DNA from: Nautilus pompilius
Taxonomy: Eukaryota; Mollusca; Cephalopoda; Nautilida; Nautilidae
Reading direction: 5' to 3'
NCBI GenBank assembly: GCA_018389105.1
Contig: JACATO010001040.1
Coordinates: 248,001-312,000 of the forward strand
DNA length: 64,000 nucleotides
In this document: positions 10,138-25,100 of the stretch, piece by piece
Numbering within the stretch: the stretch's first letter is position 1
How the letters are laid out: each line of letters opens with the position of its first letter
Position numbers and translations under genes: made by a program
The notes under the pieces: generated by a model
What the model saw: only the letters and a program-made list of their open reading frames with translations
The model's database searches: none
Told to the model about the DNA's origin: nothing

Positions 10138-13100
10138 GTAGGTTGTCGTTCGGGCGAGAGACTGCCTTCCTTCCTGCCTGCCCCCCCCCTCCTCCATTCT
10201 CTCTACCCCTTCCCCCCTACAGCCGATCCGGGGAGGGGGGGGGCGGTGGTTTTTTTTGTTTTTTTTTTTTTTAAAAAAAAAAAGGGGAAGTTTATTTCTG
10301 TTTTCCATCGGAGCGGGGACGCGCGCGGGCGGCCGGAGGTTGGTGATGTTCGGTGTGTGTGTGGGTGGGGGGGGGAGTGAGGAATGGTCGCCGCCGCCGC
10401 CATCATCGCCCGCCCCGCCGGGACGCCCAGATCGTTGTGCATTGTCGTCGCGAGAGCCATTTTGAACCGGAAACGTGGGGAAGTAGGTCGCGGGGAGGAG
10501 AGGGGTTTTCTTTTTTTTTTTTTTTTATTTTAGAGAAAGAAAGAAAAGGCTCCTCCTCCCCCGCGCGAGTTGAGACGCGGGGTCCCGCCGACTCCGCGGT
10601 CGGTCGGTCGGTCGGTCCGAAGTAGGTCGGCCGCGGTGTTTTCTCGGCTTTGTTTTCCTCCTCCTCTCCGTTAGGCCTGCGCACCGCGCGGGCGTCGGAA
10701 CGGCTTCTCCCGTTCCGTTCTAAACAGCGCCCTGCCGTCTGTTTTGTTTGGCGCCCTTGAAGATACCTGCCCCCCTCTCTCTCAGGGGCGAGAGCGGGGC
10801 CGCGTGGTGTGTGTGTGTGAGAGCGCGCGCGCTTTGCCGGCCGGCCGAGCGAGGGTCCCCCGCCAGCTAACACGTGTCTCCCGATCGCCCTGAGAACTCC
10901 GTGACTCATGAAATAAATCCTCGGCCCCTTAATTCACAACACTCGTCTTTCATCTCATTTCCCTTCTCCCGAAAGCTGGTGGGATCGATTCCGTTGGTTT
11001 CCCTTTTAATTGCTGGGGGGCGTTCAAATGAAGTAGTTAGGGGTTAACCGCGTGAAAAAGCGGCGAAGTTTGCTTTCCACATTTACAAAGTAAGGGTTCA
11101 GGGTTAATAATTGGGCTGAGGAGAAGTCGTCAAGACTGTATATCCCCATCAGTAGAATAAAGGATTTGGTTGTAGACGGAACGTAGATCTGTCTAGAAAT
11201 TGTATCGGTTGATGATAGATCGTCTTAGTTTCTGTTAACTGGAGAGGAAGGAAGGGACAAATATGTATGATCTAATAAATAAATAACTTTCAGTATTTGG
11301 AACGTAAAAAAAAATATTCTAAGCAGTTTCTCTAATCTCAAAATTTGTCAGATGCATTCTTTGATGAAGGCCTTTCTAGTCAAGTTTGACCACAAGTAAA
11401 AACTAAGTTCCTGTTTTTCCAATCTCTCCATAGATGCATCCCCAAGCTTGTCACTAACTGACCCGTTGATATCAGTAAGGAATGCAGTTTAGATATTGTA
11501 GCTTTTAGCTTTCTATTTAATATATTAAATGCTTGTCAGCTTTCTTAGCAGCAGTGCAGCATGGTTCCAATTTTAAGTATAATGATGTAACTTCTTCAGA
11601 TAATTTGTCAGATGTATTGTCTTTACACACTTAGATGCATTAAATTGTATTTATTTTTTGGAGGTGGTTAGATATTTAACTGATGAAATTTTTGTCTTTT
11701 CCACATTGTTTAAACAATTTTTAATAGAATTTTCTCTGCTGCATTCATTGGATAGTGCTCATAAAGTAGCTTTGATGTATAATTTTTCCTCACTAGGTTT
11801 GCTGTATTATATCTTTTAATTTTGGAAATAACTATGATCTATCTTAGCTACAGTCTAACTAAAATTCATAATGTCCTTTCTTTATGCTTGTTTGTCTATC
11901 ATTTTCTTTACAAATTTTTCAAAGATTCCGACAAGGATTTAACAGCTAGAATGCAAAGAGACAATAAAGTACAAGCCAACTTTAAGCATGATACTTTGAA
12001 TTATGTATAGAACTTCATGATCTTTTTCATCTGCATTGGTGCATATGCTTGTAGCGTTTCTTACCCGTATTCCCAGTAATAGCCATATATGTATTTAAAT
12101 TTAATTCTCATATATCTCAGATTTTTGACGACTTTTAGTCTGATGAACATCCTGCCCCTGATGTCTTTTAGGTAATTTTAAGGAAATGGTTGCTTTTAGT
12201 TTGTTATTCAAATATAAGTGTCACTTGTCAAAAACCTTATATTCTATATTATTCTGTTCAGATGGAGCTAGTTTAAATTTGTCTTTATTTGACTTAGCTA
12301 TGTGGAATATTAGTCTGACTAAAGAAAATTCATTCTGAAGATTTCACTCTAAAGAAATTTTCTATTTTATGTAAACCCAAAAATGTAGAATACATGGGTT
12401 TTGTTTTCCCACAATATCAAATACTATAGTGCAAGAACTTCTGATTGTCATTTTCTAGTTGTAAGAAAAACAAATTGGGGTTTATACTAACAGTTCCCAA
12501 ATGGCCAGTATCATTATTTTCATGCAACATCTTTTGACTGCATTTTAACACTGCTTATGCTGGTAGTTTTAATCTCCATGGGGATGCCTGCTGCAGGTGG
12601 TGCCCATATGGCTTCAAGTAGTGAGCTGTAGCATGGATCAGGTCATAGTCTGCATGCACAGGGATTTGTTTTTGAGGCAGTCAACAGCAATGAATGTTTC
12701 TTGTAAAACATTTGTCATTTGTACCCAAATTGGTAAAAATTGATAGTTTTTGATGCAAGTTATTCCATGATCTAGAATGTAGGAATTGCATTGTTTTACC
12801 ATGTTTTGCAGGAAGGAGCATGCCTCTGGCTCCTCTGGCAGGATATATGCTTGTACTAATGATGGAAGTTGTTGTTGCACAGATTTGTCTCTGTTAATGG
12901 GGCTGTGCAAAAAAAAAAAGATTGGAAATTGCTTCATAAATTAGCCAAATCTACACAAAAAAAGCCTCAGGATTGCAGTCCATATTTTAGATTTATTTAT
13001 TTACAGTACTACAACATGATATGACATTTATATAATAATATTAACAGTGTATATAATTTTAATTATATTCTAAATACTGTAAAATGATATTTGAAAAATT

Positions 13101-16100
13101 ATTATTTAAAAAAGAATGTTTGGAAGTCTTGCAGTTTTACTTGCATAGAGAAGGAAACATCACTTGTGAAGTTGAACCATTTGTCCCTAATCTAAAGCAA
13201 CAGAGCAGATTGATACAAATCTGTGTGTGTGCTGGGGGGGGGTGGATGGCTACAGGAATGTATTGCTAGTAGTTTATTAGTGCGGCAATGTGTTTGCTTG
13301 TTTTTTTAAGTTAGCACCTTGAAAATACAAAGTCCCAAAAAACCTCTCAAATGTACATTTATTACCCTTTATTTTTCTATTCTGGTGGCTTTCATCAGAT
13401 TCAAAATTCTTTTTCATTTGGTAATTTGATTAGCATCAGTTTAGACCTTGCCAAGTACTCTAGTTCTTTTTTCCTCTCCCTACACTGCTAGTTTTGATGG
13501 TTCTAAACCAACTAAGATATTCAAAATAAAACTTTCCTAGACAGCCTAGTATAATGAAGAATAGCTGGATTAAATTGTTTCAAGCTAATTCATATATGCT
13601 TTGTTAATTGAATGGATGTATGTTTAGAAACTATATACTGAGCTTGTTTCTATTTTTATTGTTAGGAATAGTTTAAGTGGTGGCTTATTCATATGTTTTG
13701 TTTCCCCCTCTAGATGGAGATGAATCTTTTGTTGATTTGGATGCTAGTCAGGAAGAAGAGCATTTAGATGAGTCTTCACAAGATGGTGTTCAGCTTGATG
13801 ATAGTTCACAGGATGTTACAGAAGATGCAGTGGCAGAAAAAGTAAGTGTATTGGGTGACTGCATTATAGATTAAGTTCTATTTCATATCAGCCTTGCTGG
13901 TGATTATCTTTATTTTTGAAGGAAGGTTAGAATTGGAAAATTGCAAAAAATGTTTGATTACAAAGTGATGTATAGCTGCCATTGTATAGGCCTCAATAAC
14001 AGATGTTAACCTTTATCTCTCCAAAAAAAATTTTTTTGAAACTATGGGTAAAGATTCTAAGCATTGATAGGGTCTGTCATTTAAATTGAATTAGATTTGT
14101 ATTCCATAAAAGATCCGTGTTAAAAAAGATGAAAAATATGCAACAGTAAAATGAAAATATGGGAGTAACTTGGAATCTGGTTGCTTTTCTGAGTGATTTT
14201 TAACAAATACATGTTTTTTAAAAAATCAAATTGTATTAAATTTATAATGCGTGGTAGTGTTAGTATATTGTCTGGTTACCCTTAACTGTTAGCTCATGGT
14301 GAGATCAAAAACAAACAGCCAGCTGAGAGGAAAAGTGAGTGTGGCAAATGGGAAATGCAAAACTGCCAACTTTCTGATATTATACAGTTGTCCTCCGGTA
14401 TTCATGGGGGCTACATTCCTAGAGCACCTGCGAAGAGTGAAAAACCGCGAATATTGGACGTGGTCCATAAAAATGCCTATAAACGTCAAAATATAATGAA
14501 AAATATATAATAATTTAATTTAAAAAATACAACACTCAGAGAAACACTCGAGATAGCTACACGTGGTAAACTGGGATGATGCTGGGCTGCATCTGCCTGA
14601 GACAGCGCCTCGTGGGCAGCAGCCAACCAGCAGAGAGGAGAAATGAATAACGCTCTTGGATTGGCTAACCTCTAACCAATAGCGTTTATTTTATTGATAT
14701 TTTGCTGAATTTACGTTAGTATTTATATTACAAAATTACTAAATTATATTGTTATTAATAATTTAATGTTAAAAAGCGTGAAAAAATATGCCATGAAAAA
14801 AGCCATAAAAAATCGTGGAATATATTTGCGATTCCGCGAATAATGATTAGTTAGGTTCTAAGGAAAATTCCACAAATAACCGGGGCCATGAATGCCGAAC
14901 CGCGATTACACGGGGGTCGACTGTATTGTTATGAGAAAAAAAATTATTTAGCTGTATTCAAGAGTTCAGTGAAGTTGGAAATTTGTTTTTTAAATTCTGA
15001 AATCTGATGGTATTGATATGTATATTTATAAAAAAAAAATTTTTGTTTATCACTTCCTACCATTATGCACTTTGGTTTTGCTTTAATCTTGTATACTCAA
15101 GAGATTTTTTTAAAAAGCACCACTTGAAAAATGTTGACAACAGTGTAGCACATTTACACTGCTCATTGAAAAAAAACATGGCTTGAGTATTATGATCTAT
15201 GGATTACCTGAAGAAAAAAGTCAGTTTATACATACATACAATGCAGCAATGTTGATTATGATTTTTTATTTTCAAAATTTGGAGTTGATAAATTTTCCTA
15301 TTTGAGTCAAGCGTGTTCACCTAGCAGTTTTGAATAATGATGCTTAGACTAAGTGATCTTGAGATACGATTACTTCAAGTAAGTCAGTCAACAGGTCAGG
15401 TTACAAGATGGCTATATGGTCGCTATATCACAAATGTTTTCCTGTAGAGCAGGCATGTTGAGACAGATTTGACTCATGATTATGCCAGACAACTAAGAGT
15501 GGCATCTATTGCCTGTACTGCTTCATTTGCACAACCTTACTCCCAATGAACAGGTTCCTGGATACTGTGGTGTAACCACTTGAGATTGTTGTCTGTAAGA
15601 GATCCATGTTTGACATTCATTTACCAAGGCACTTGGCCTTCTGGCTTTAATGGGTGCAGAAATGCATGCAATTATCTCAGTGAATGTGGAGGAAAGTGAT
15701 CTTCATAGACGAGAGCCAAAACAGACTTGTGTGTGGAAAAAGTCTTGGGTGGGGGGCACAAAAGGAATGTCAGCAGGAATATGATTTGTTTGCTCTCCTG
15801 TGCACATTCCTTGCTGCCTGTTGAATCCAGTTATCTATAGGAATGACATTTCTCAAAATTGTGCCATTTTTCAGGAAATTCTGCACACCAGCAGAACAAT
15901 GCTCATATTGTGAGTATCTCTTTGCAGTTTCCTCAAGAATAGCAAATTGCTGTCATGCTGTGGCTTACATTGTCTTTGGACATAGCACCAACATCATGCA
16001 TGGAACATTTTGGGATGCTGAGTTTATCCTCAAAGTTCTGTTTTTCACAAACTTTAAGTTGCTTGGGGCTCTCCAACACCAGCTGTTGGCACTGGCCTCT

Positions 16101-19100
16101 TTGGAAGGGAGTTCTTGTGGAGTATACTTAATATTGATGTTTGGGACAGTTTTTGATGATGTTTTGTCACATTATCATTTTCAAAAGGTTCCTTTAAATG
16201 AAATGCTGTTTTAATTATAATGTTTATGATGTGGTGCTTTTAAAATCTTTTCAGTATATAAACCATAATTGGTGGATTGAGGGTAAATTAAACCACCTCT
16301 TCAGCAGAAGTTGAGATGGGAATATAAGAAATCCCATCTTGCTGGGTCAGGCAGACTTAATGATGTAGTCAACATTGTGTTTAAGATATTTGATGTAAAA
16401 AAAATTTTCTTTTCTTTCTTTTTTTTGTAGGAACCTAAGGAATATGATGTAGGTGGGGGTGATACAGAAGGTGAGGATGCTGATCCAGAGCAGATTGAGG
16501 GAGATGAGTATCTTGAAGGTGGACCTGAAGGGGAAGAATTCCAGACAATTGATGAAACATCTCAAGATGAAGAGGGAACAGAAGATGCTAGAGGTTTGTT
16601 TTAACATTGAGAATTTGGATGTAATAATTATATTTGAAAAATATGTATTGATAAGAGCATTAAAGAAAGGCCTCTTAAGCTTTCAGTGACTTGTTGAACT
16701 GTATTTTAGGTTCAGTAATTAATTTTCTTTTTAAAAAAAACCAGACTAAATGAACAAATTGGTGTGTTGTAGTTTAGTTATAGTGAAAGAAAAGTGGATT
16801 TGGTTTTTTTGATAATTTTAGAACTGGCTATTATGAGTGGTCAATGATAGAAAAGCAAAATGTAACATTTCCTACAAAAGTTTCTTTTCGCTTCATGCAG
16901 ATGACAGGAAGGAGGACAAAGGGCAAAAGCGAAAACGGTCTCGATCAAGAGATAGGCGACGTAGTAGGTCTAGGGACAGATCACGTCGTTCCCGTTCTAG
17001 ATCCAGAGATCGGCGGTGAGTGCTATTCAAATGTAGTGCTATGTTTAATGCAGGATACCATAATTAGTATCAACTCTTACATTTCCCCCATCTCTCTACC
17101 TGTTTGGTTATTTTTTTGGAAGTTATTAAAACTGTATGCCTATAGCTAGATGGTGTTGAAAGTAGGTAGGTTAGTTTATTTTAGCTGTAAATAATTATTG
17201 AAAAGGTAAATTTTAATAAATATTTGATTTTTTATTTTATTTTTGAAATCTGATAAAACATTGGATTATGGCACTCATAATATATCTTAAGGTAACTTGA
17301 TGAATATGAAAAATGTAGATTGATTTTCTAACACAAAGTAGCTAGAAATATAAATATTATACACATTCTACCACTTAATACCAAAGAGTGCTGATTGGGG
17401 AAAAAATTAATCCTGTTTTATCTGAACTATTTTTGATATAGTCAGGTTTCTGAAAGTCCAATTTAGCATATGGTATGGAGAGAAAATGGGAATATTTCTT
17501 TGGATTCATTGTCAAAAACAATTGCTGTTTTTGCTATTTTGGTGTAATACTACCATTTCTTTTTCTTTCTTTCTCTTTTTTTTTACTTAAAATGATTTAA
17601 CAGCAATTGGCCAGCAAATTTTTTATTTTATCTTATTTTGCAATGCAAGGATGATAATTCCTACTGCAGAAAGTTATGAGTAATGTAATTTTTATTTTAA
17701 CAAAATCCCTTTTTTGTGTTGGAAAATTGCCTTTTTACTTTAAGTAATTATTATTGGTGGTAAGACTTAATAGAGTTTCTCTTATGCAAAGCGTCATTAT
17801 AAAATAGTAAAAAATAGTGTTTTTGTGTAAAAATTGTTCATGAGCAAAAATATCAGATCTTGAAACCATGGGAAAAGTTTAAAAAATTTGTGTGAATGCC
17901 AATTCTGTATTTTAATTAATTTATTATATTCAGTTAATTATTATCAAGACTTTATTGAATACTAAAGTAGTTTTCAATGTCTGTTAAGCATAACTTTTTT
18001 TTAATGCTTCTACATTTTAATTTTAAATAATTGATGAAGTACATTTGGAAATAAATAACATTTCTGTTAATAAGTCAAATAATTAAAACAGAATTGCCTT
18101 GAGTTGTTTTTCTTGTGTAAAAAGTTGAAAGTGTCTGCAACAATCCAATCAACTATGGATGAGTTTTCAGGATGTAGAAAATGCCCAAGCTGATGTTCAA
18201 ATGATATTGCAAACTGCAATAATTTTGTTTTTGGAATGTCTGTCTGCATTCCACATAGTATACTTATAATATGCATGGTGATGCTGCTATTCTAAAACTG
18301 CATAATTATTTCAATTCTACTGCAACTGATTATTAAATGGTGCCTGATTGTCTTCTTGATCTCTCTCTCATTGTGAGAACTTGATCAGTTTTTCCTTGGA
18401 GATAATTATCTTCTCAAAGATGCACAAATTAATATTTGTTTGTTTAAGTTTAATTTTGAAATACAAGAGTGAGTTGTAAATACTTAATTTAAATTACTGG
18501 GGCTAGAAATATGCTTGAAACCAGAAACTGATTATGTTATAATATGCAAAAATATCTTTTAATCTTTTAAAAATTATGACTTAAACAACAATTTAATTAA
18601 AATTTAAGAATCTATATATTGTCATGGAAGTTTTTCGTATAGACTGAAAAGATTGCTTACAGATTTTGCCCTGTTGCTGTGCATTAATACTCAATAGTGG
18701 TCTACATCAGGCAGTTTTTCAAAATCTAAAGAATTTGCTATTTTATAGTAAACTTAGATTTGCTGTGCAATATTGAAATATTCAGCATTTGTATACACTA
18801 AACTGTTTATGCATGAAAAATTGCCAATGTGTGCTAGTCTTTCAAAGAAAATCATCCTTCCTGGAAGAAAGATAAAACCAGCTAACAAAGTGCAGTGATA
18901 TTCATCTGTGCAATTAATGTTGAGTGCAACTAAACCTGAGTATGTAGCATAACCATTAAAAAAATTAGTTTTTTTAAGTAACAAATTCTTTTCAATGACT
19001 CCACACGTATTATGAGTGCACATGATGTTAAAGCAAAACAACTGCTTTATTGTTTTATTCCTTTTGATATGTAATAATTGTGATAAAGTTATGATGCATA

Positions 19101-22100
19101 TAATGAATTGGGTATTTTCAATTTTTGCAGGAGAAGTCCATTTAAAAAGGTAGAAATGGAAGATGACAGTTGGGCACAGTCAACAGAATATTGGCTTGAC
19201 AGATGTAAGTGACAAAAAACAGATTATCTCTGTTTTGTGCCTGTGAATGGTGTTTTTATATTTTTCACTCTAATGCTAGTCATTGCACAATAAAATCTTG
19301 GGCTTTTTTTTTTCTCTCTCTCTGGTTTCTGAGTATTTGTTTGATTTGGTTCCAGATAACTGTGACTTGACGCTTCGAGTGGATGATTCTGGCTACAAAG
19401 GCCATCCTCTCTCAGCCGAAGGTTTTGGTTTTATGTGGTCTGGTGTTCGTGCCACTTATGGGGTCAACAAGGGGAAAGTTGCTTTTGAGGTTAAGGTAAG
19501 TGAATTAAGTATTTCTCTTTTTTTAGACTACTAATGATTAGTAAACAAATGTTTATTTAAGTTGTGTGTTGTAGAGGTTTAAAAAGAAGGGTGTGATTAG
19601 ACATTTTACTGACCTTAATGGTAACAATCTTCAAATTTGGCACATTTCTGTGGTGACAATTAAATGTTTTTACATCTGTTGGGGATTAACAAGTATGTGC
19701 AGTTGGCAAAGGTTTGTTACTAAAGAAAACTACATAATTATGTTATAATCAGTGATGCTTAAATTTGGTCAGGCAGAACACTGAAAAAAATTATTTAGAA
19801 CATTTATTTGTCTTGATGCTTGTAAATTTTCAGACATTTAAATTCCTTTATAACAACTGACCAGGTTATCAAATTCTGAGAATTCTGCTCTTCTTTCTAA
19901 TTTATCTCGACATGGCCTACGTTTGATTTCATTTGAGAATATTTTCTCTGAACAAAATAAAGTTTTTAAAACAATCTGTGCTGTCGTCAATTTCTTGTTT
20001 GTGATTGCTTGAGAAAATTGTAATTTGCTGGGTCCACTGGTGATTGGATTCTGCATTCAGCAGATTACAACCAACAAATGTTCCCTTAAATTGTGATCTT
20101 TGATCCAAAAGGCAAGATGCATTTGTTGGCTCAAGAAAAGAATGCAGGGCAGGGATGCCTCCATTTTTTGAAACTTTTTTTTTCAACCAACCTTTAATTA
20201 AGAATATCATAGATGAAAAGGATATTTTATGTAGAAGTGAAAATATGATAGTAAAGAAACTTCAGGCTTTGTGCTAATTGAAACCTGCCCTGTATTGCAA
20301 AAGACGAGCACTGCTGAAAATGTATGTGATGTGTGTTGCAACTTCAAAGGTAATTGCCAAATTTTGTAGTTATAGTTGATTTTTTAGTAATAGGACATGT
20401 TTTAAAATTTCAGTTTTGTTTTTTTATTTTGTAGATTTTGGAAGAATTAAGTGTAGATCATCTACCTGAAGAAGAAGTCAATAGACATGTAGTCAGAGTT
20501 GGATGGTCTACAGATGATACTAGTCTTCAGTTAGGTAGGTATCTTCTAACACTTTTTATTAGCATTATGCACTTATAGCAGTAAGTAGCAGAAACTTCAA
20601 TAATTTATAAGATTATTTTTTTAATAAAAATGCTTCAGTTTTATTGTAGTTCTTATCATTGTAAAGATGTTTTGAACATTGGAAAATTCATTTTTAAAAA
20701 AGCTAAAATTTTATCAAAAAATGAACCTGGAATGCTGGTGTCAAAATGTGTATTGGATTGTTTGTTACTCTTTCATGGCCAAACCATATCACCTACAGGC
20801 CCCAACGTTTGGGTGTAGGTACTTCATAATCTAGGCAAGATGTTAAGCTATCAAATGCTGGCCTTGAAAGCTATTTTCAGGCCACCCAAAGTTGCTTTAT
20901 AAAGCCTTATAGATTATACTTAGTTCACTAAATCCATTCAAAATAGGTGACCTACCAGCCTCAAATTATAATGGAAGTACCTCAGGATCCAAGGGTACTG
21001 GAGCCTGGCCTCAAAGGCCACCTTAAAAGATTCAGAGTTACCACAGGTTTCAATTTTTCAACAGTTGGCCTTGAAGGCAGCCATCAATGGCAGGTTTTGA
21101 TATTATGGTATAACTTTCAAAACTAAGAATAAAAATTCATTTAGTACTTTGCTACAGGTTTGTCATGATCTTACGAGCTGGCTCCATATTGGTCAGGTAC
21201 TTTTTCAGGTTCCTAAACAAGTCAGCTAAAACAAAACATTACGCAATTTTAAAAGGCCTACATTTTCTCGTGGTTCCTTTCTCAAGATATAAGTAAATTG
21301 GGTTCATATGGAACAAAACTAAATTTAAGTGTACAGTTTATGTATCATAAGCATTCAATGTTTGTGTGTTTAAACATAAAATTATTTTTCAAATTGATAT
21401 AGAAAACTTTATCTTTTTTTTTTTGGTTAGTGCTGAGTACCCATCCTAGTGTGTGTTTGTGTGTAAAACAAAATGAAGCTCATTGTAATTTTATCTATTA
21501 TGGGTCTGTGATCATATCCCAGATTCTCCTGCCTAAAAGGTGCATTTTTAATTCATATTTTCATCTGCCTCTTCTAATTCTTACAATTATTTGTTTGTTT
21601 TTTAAACTCGCAAATTACATTATATCTAATGCATTGTATTAAAATTTTGGTTGGACTGCATTAAATTATGAAAAGAAATGAATTGTTGTGTACGTTCCTG
21701 AATATTTGAAATGCATTTCATAACCCTGCTACTGCACTTTGGAAAATTTCTACTTGGTGTTGTATTGTAGCAATTAGCTGATTAATAAAGGAGATGCTTT
21801 ATAGTAACTCTTGTTTTTTGAAGTTTTGACAGCTACAATGGTTGAACTGAATTTACTCAAATCTATGGAATTTTAGATAACAGTAGAATTAATTCATAAG
21901 TTCCAGATTTAAGATTATATAGGATTATTTTGCAAGTTTGAGTGTTTCTTTTTTTTTTTTTTTAAATGTTTATATTGAAGTCTTTCTAATTTTAAAACCT
22001 TAAAACGTTTTGTAGGTGAAGAGGAGTTTTCCTATGGTTATGGTGGTACAGGAAAAGCATCTACTGAAATTAATTTTAAGGACTATGGAGAAAAGTTTGG

Positions 22101-25100
22101 GTCAGGAGATGTTATAACAGCCTATTTGGTAAGTTTTTTTTTAAGTCATTGGTTGTTTAGTGTAACTGATTAGATCAGTTTGTTGAACTCTTCCATTTCA
22201 GCTTAATCAGGTACTGTTATTATAGCTTAATGATCATTGTTGAATTTCTCAAAAGACAAGGGTTAGAACATTTGTTGTTTTTTTTTTTTGCTGAAATGTC
22301 TGTCAGTGGTTTTATGCATGCTGAAGATGGTTTAACTATAGTTTAAAATGTAATTTGGTATCTTTTTATAACTTGTTTTCTTTTGATTTTTGTTTTATAG
22401 CCTGAGAACATTTACAATGAGCTTAGTGAAACAATTTTTTATCTAAACAAAGTATACCACCTTCAGAAAGCACACAAAACTAAAAATACAACTATATTAG
22501 TGTTATTATTATTACTGCAGATGGAGTTGGTAAAAGATGACGTTTACTTTGTGCAATGTCAATCTTGTAAAGCTACCTATGTGTATCCAACCCAATAAAG
22601 AGAAAAATCTGTGAAGTAACACTTGGTCTATTAGAAATGATGAAAATTGCATTTATGCATGTACATACATATGCACATCAGATTTTACTGTATTTGCATA
22701 ATCAAAACTTGTCCACACACAGTAATAGTTAAATAATTTTTGTATTCTAGGATTATGATAGTGAAACACCAACAATTTCATTCAGCAAAAATGGTGAAGA
22801 TCTAGGAACTTGCTTTGAAATTGAACGATCAACCTTAGATGGTGTGTCACTCTTCCCTCATGTGTTGACTAAGAATACAGAGTTTGAATGCAACTTTGGA
22901 CAAAATGTGAGTTTAATCTTTAGTTTTTATATTATATGATATAAGGAAAATATCTAATGCAAATTTTTAAGTAAAAGTTTCAATCAAGGTTAGATAAGTA
23001 TTGATTTTAAATGGTGAAATGAAGAGGAAATTAGCTCTGTCTCCAAATTTAAATTTAAAAAATCTAAATATAATGCTTTAATAAAGAATTTCATTATAAT
23101 TTAGCCATAATCTTAATAGAATGCATTTCAGTAAATACTACCAGTTTTATCTTTTATTATTAAAGGACTAAATTTTCAAAATCTTTAAATTTGTCAACAT
23201 TTATGAAGTATTTGTAACTGCACATGAAACTTGTTTTTTGCTATTTTTTAACTTAGGCGGAACCCTGGTTTGCACTAAAAGAGGAATTTGATTTTGCTGG
23301 AAAAATTCCTTTAGAAGAAAGACAACGGGCATCAACACCACCTGAAAAGAAAGAAGAATGTGAGGTAAGCAGGGTTTGCAGTTTTGAAAATTTGAATTTG
23401 AATGGTCTTCAAAAATTTTGAATTTTCTCATCTATACATTCTCCAGAATAAAATTGGGAAAACTAAATATCAAAATATTCACAAAGTAAATAGAAATCTA
23501 GGTGTACCTATGGCCTCACCTCTGCTAGATAATTGTGGGGAAATTCTCCACATAGAACTTTCTGTGAGGTTGGTTAATTTCATTTGCTATGCTATGAAGC
23601 TATCAGAACAAACGCAGCTGTTGTATCTATCCCTGTTGCACTCAATTTCTTGTGGGCTGGGACCAGGGACACTAGCTAAGTGTGGAAGATGGGTGCATGG
23701 CACTGGAAACTACAGCCAGCACAAAGTTCTGCTTGCTTAGACTTTGACCAATCTAACCAACCTATTGAAAGTCCCTTCTAGAACTATTCATTTTTTAGAT
23801 GTGAGTTGGGGGGGGTATCAGCAATTTTGTAGACCAGTTCAAGAAAATATTAGATTTTGTTTAATCCTGGGTATATAAAAAAAAAGTGGTTGAGTCAACC
23901 TGAATTTTACTGGGTCAGAATTTGAAAGATGACTGTTCACTTATTGGTTTGTGACTACTGTCCTTCAATATAAAACAACTTATAATTGTAATAAAAACTA
24001 AAAATATATTTAAGATCTGATTATTAAATGTGTTAGTAAAACAAATAGACAGGTGTACATTTAAGGAAATCTCTGATAATTTTGTATCTGTGTAGTAGAA
24101 AGATTTGGGTTTTACTACAAGATATACTTGAAAAGTAAATTGGGTTAATTTAATCCCCATGAAGATTTCTAATGTTTTAATTACAATGCACTCTAATTAT
24201 ATTGATGATTTGGTATGGATCTAAAAGTTGGGTTAATTTTTTTGGATTAATGTATTAAGATATGTCTACTAATTTTATGATCCTTGAAGTTTGGTTGGCT
24301 AACCCTGTACAAGCTGACTGACATTTTAAAATTCTCCCCATTGAAATAATGACATATCTGTAAAGCTGCTTTTCTCATACACAGTCATCTACAACTATAG
24401 ATGCATTAAAAGTATTTGATTAAAATCAAAATTTTCCCCAGTACTAATGTTTAATAAATTGAAGGGAAAAAAAAAACATTAACAAGCTCAAATACTAGAG
24501 ATCAAAATCAGTTTTACTTAATTCTTGAGAGTAGACAATGCAATGGGACGGTTCTGAAAATGAAATCTGTAACAAAATATCTGGTTTGAATAATTTTATT
24601 TAAAATTTTTTTTAGATTATTATGGTGGTTGGTTTACCTGGAGCAGGAAAAACAGTTTGGGCAGGCAAACATGCAGCTGAAAACCCTGAAAAAAAATACA
24701 ATATTTTAGGGACCAACAACATTATTGATAAAATGAAGGTAATGTATACATCCAACGGCTTAATTTACTTTGACCTACTTCAGTAATTCTGACTGGATAT
24801 ACTATAATTATTTTTAAAGTGTGGTACATAGTTGACAACTTGTATGACAAATTTGTATAAGGTGTTAAGGGAGATAGGTTTGCTTACAATGGTGTAAAAT
24901 ATTTAAAAGGTGCAGTGTTGTCACTGGCTACAGAAATGCATCTTGTTTTCATCTGGAGAGGGGAGTTTCACAGGAATTGATGAGTGCAGGAAGTATGTTG
25001 AAGCTTAGTAATTAAATTATAATAAGTAGAAACTTTATTATATAAAATGTTTTAGACAAAAAAAAATGATACATTTAGTAGCTTTCTTTCCAGTTTATTA

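Larger units (their letters stand above)
9700..10900 (+). promoter_or_regulatory. HNRNPUL1: CpG island and promoter region of HNRNPUL1
   Basis: GC-rich, CpG-dense block within AT-rich flanks. At 9748-9760 the sequence CGCGCATGCACAG resembles an NRF1 site, and CCCGCCATTTGCG at about 9771-9783 resembles a YY1-type motif; no clear TATA box lies near them. The island continues past exon 1 into intron 1, with a (CGGT)n run at about 10598-10618. This is the pattern of a broad housekeeping promoter. The exact transcription start cannot be seen. Confidence 0.72.

Noticed and set aside
10203..10909. Several long ORFs on both strands in the CpG island, up to 168 codons
   Set aside because: GC-rich DNA is poor in stop codons. 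The translations are Arg/Gly/Pro/Ser low complexity without domains, and exon 1 of HNRNPUL1 explains the island.
15843..16214. 123-codon ORF in HNRNPUL1 intron 2
   Set aside because: No domain, Phe/Leu-rich composition as expected of AT-rich chance frames, no splice or promoter support. Could be eroded transposon.
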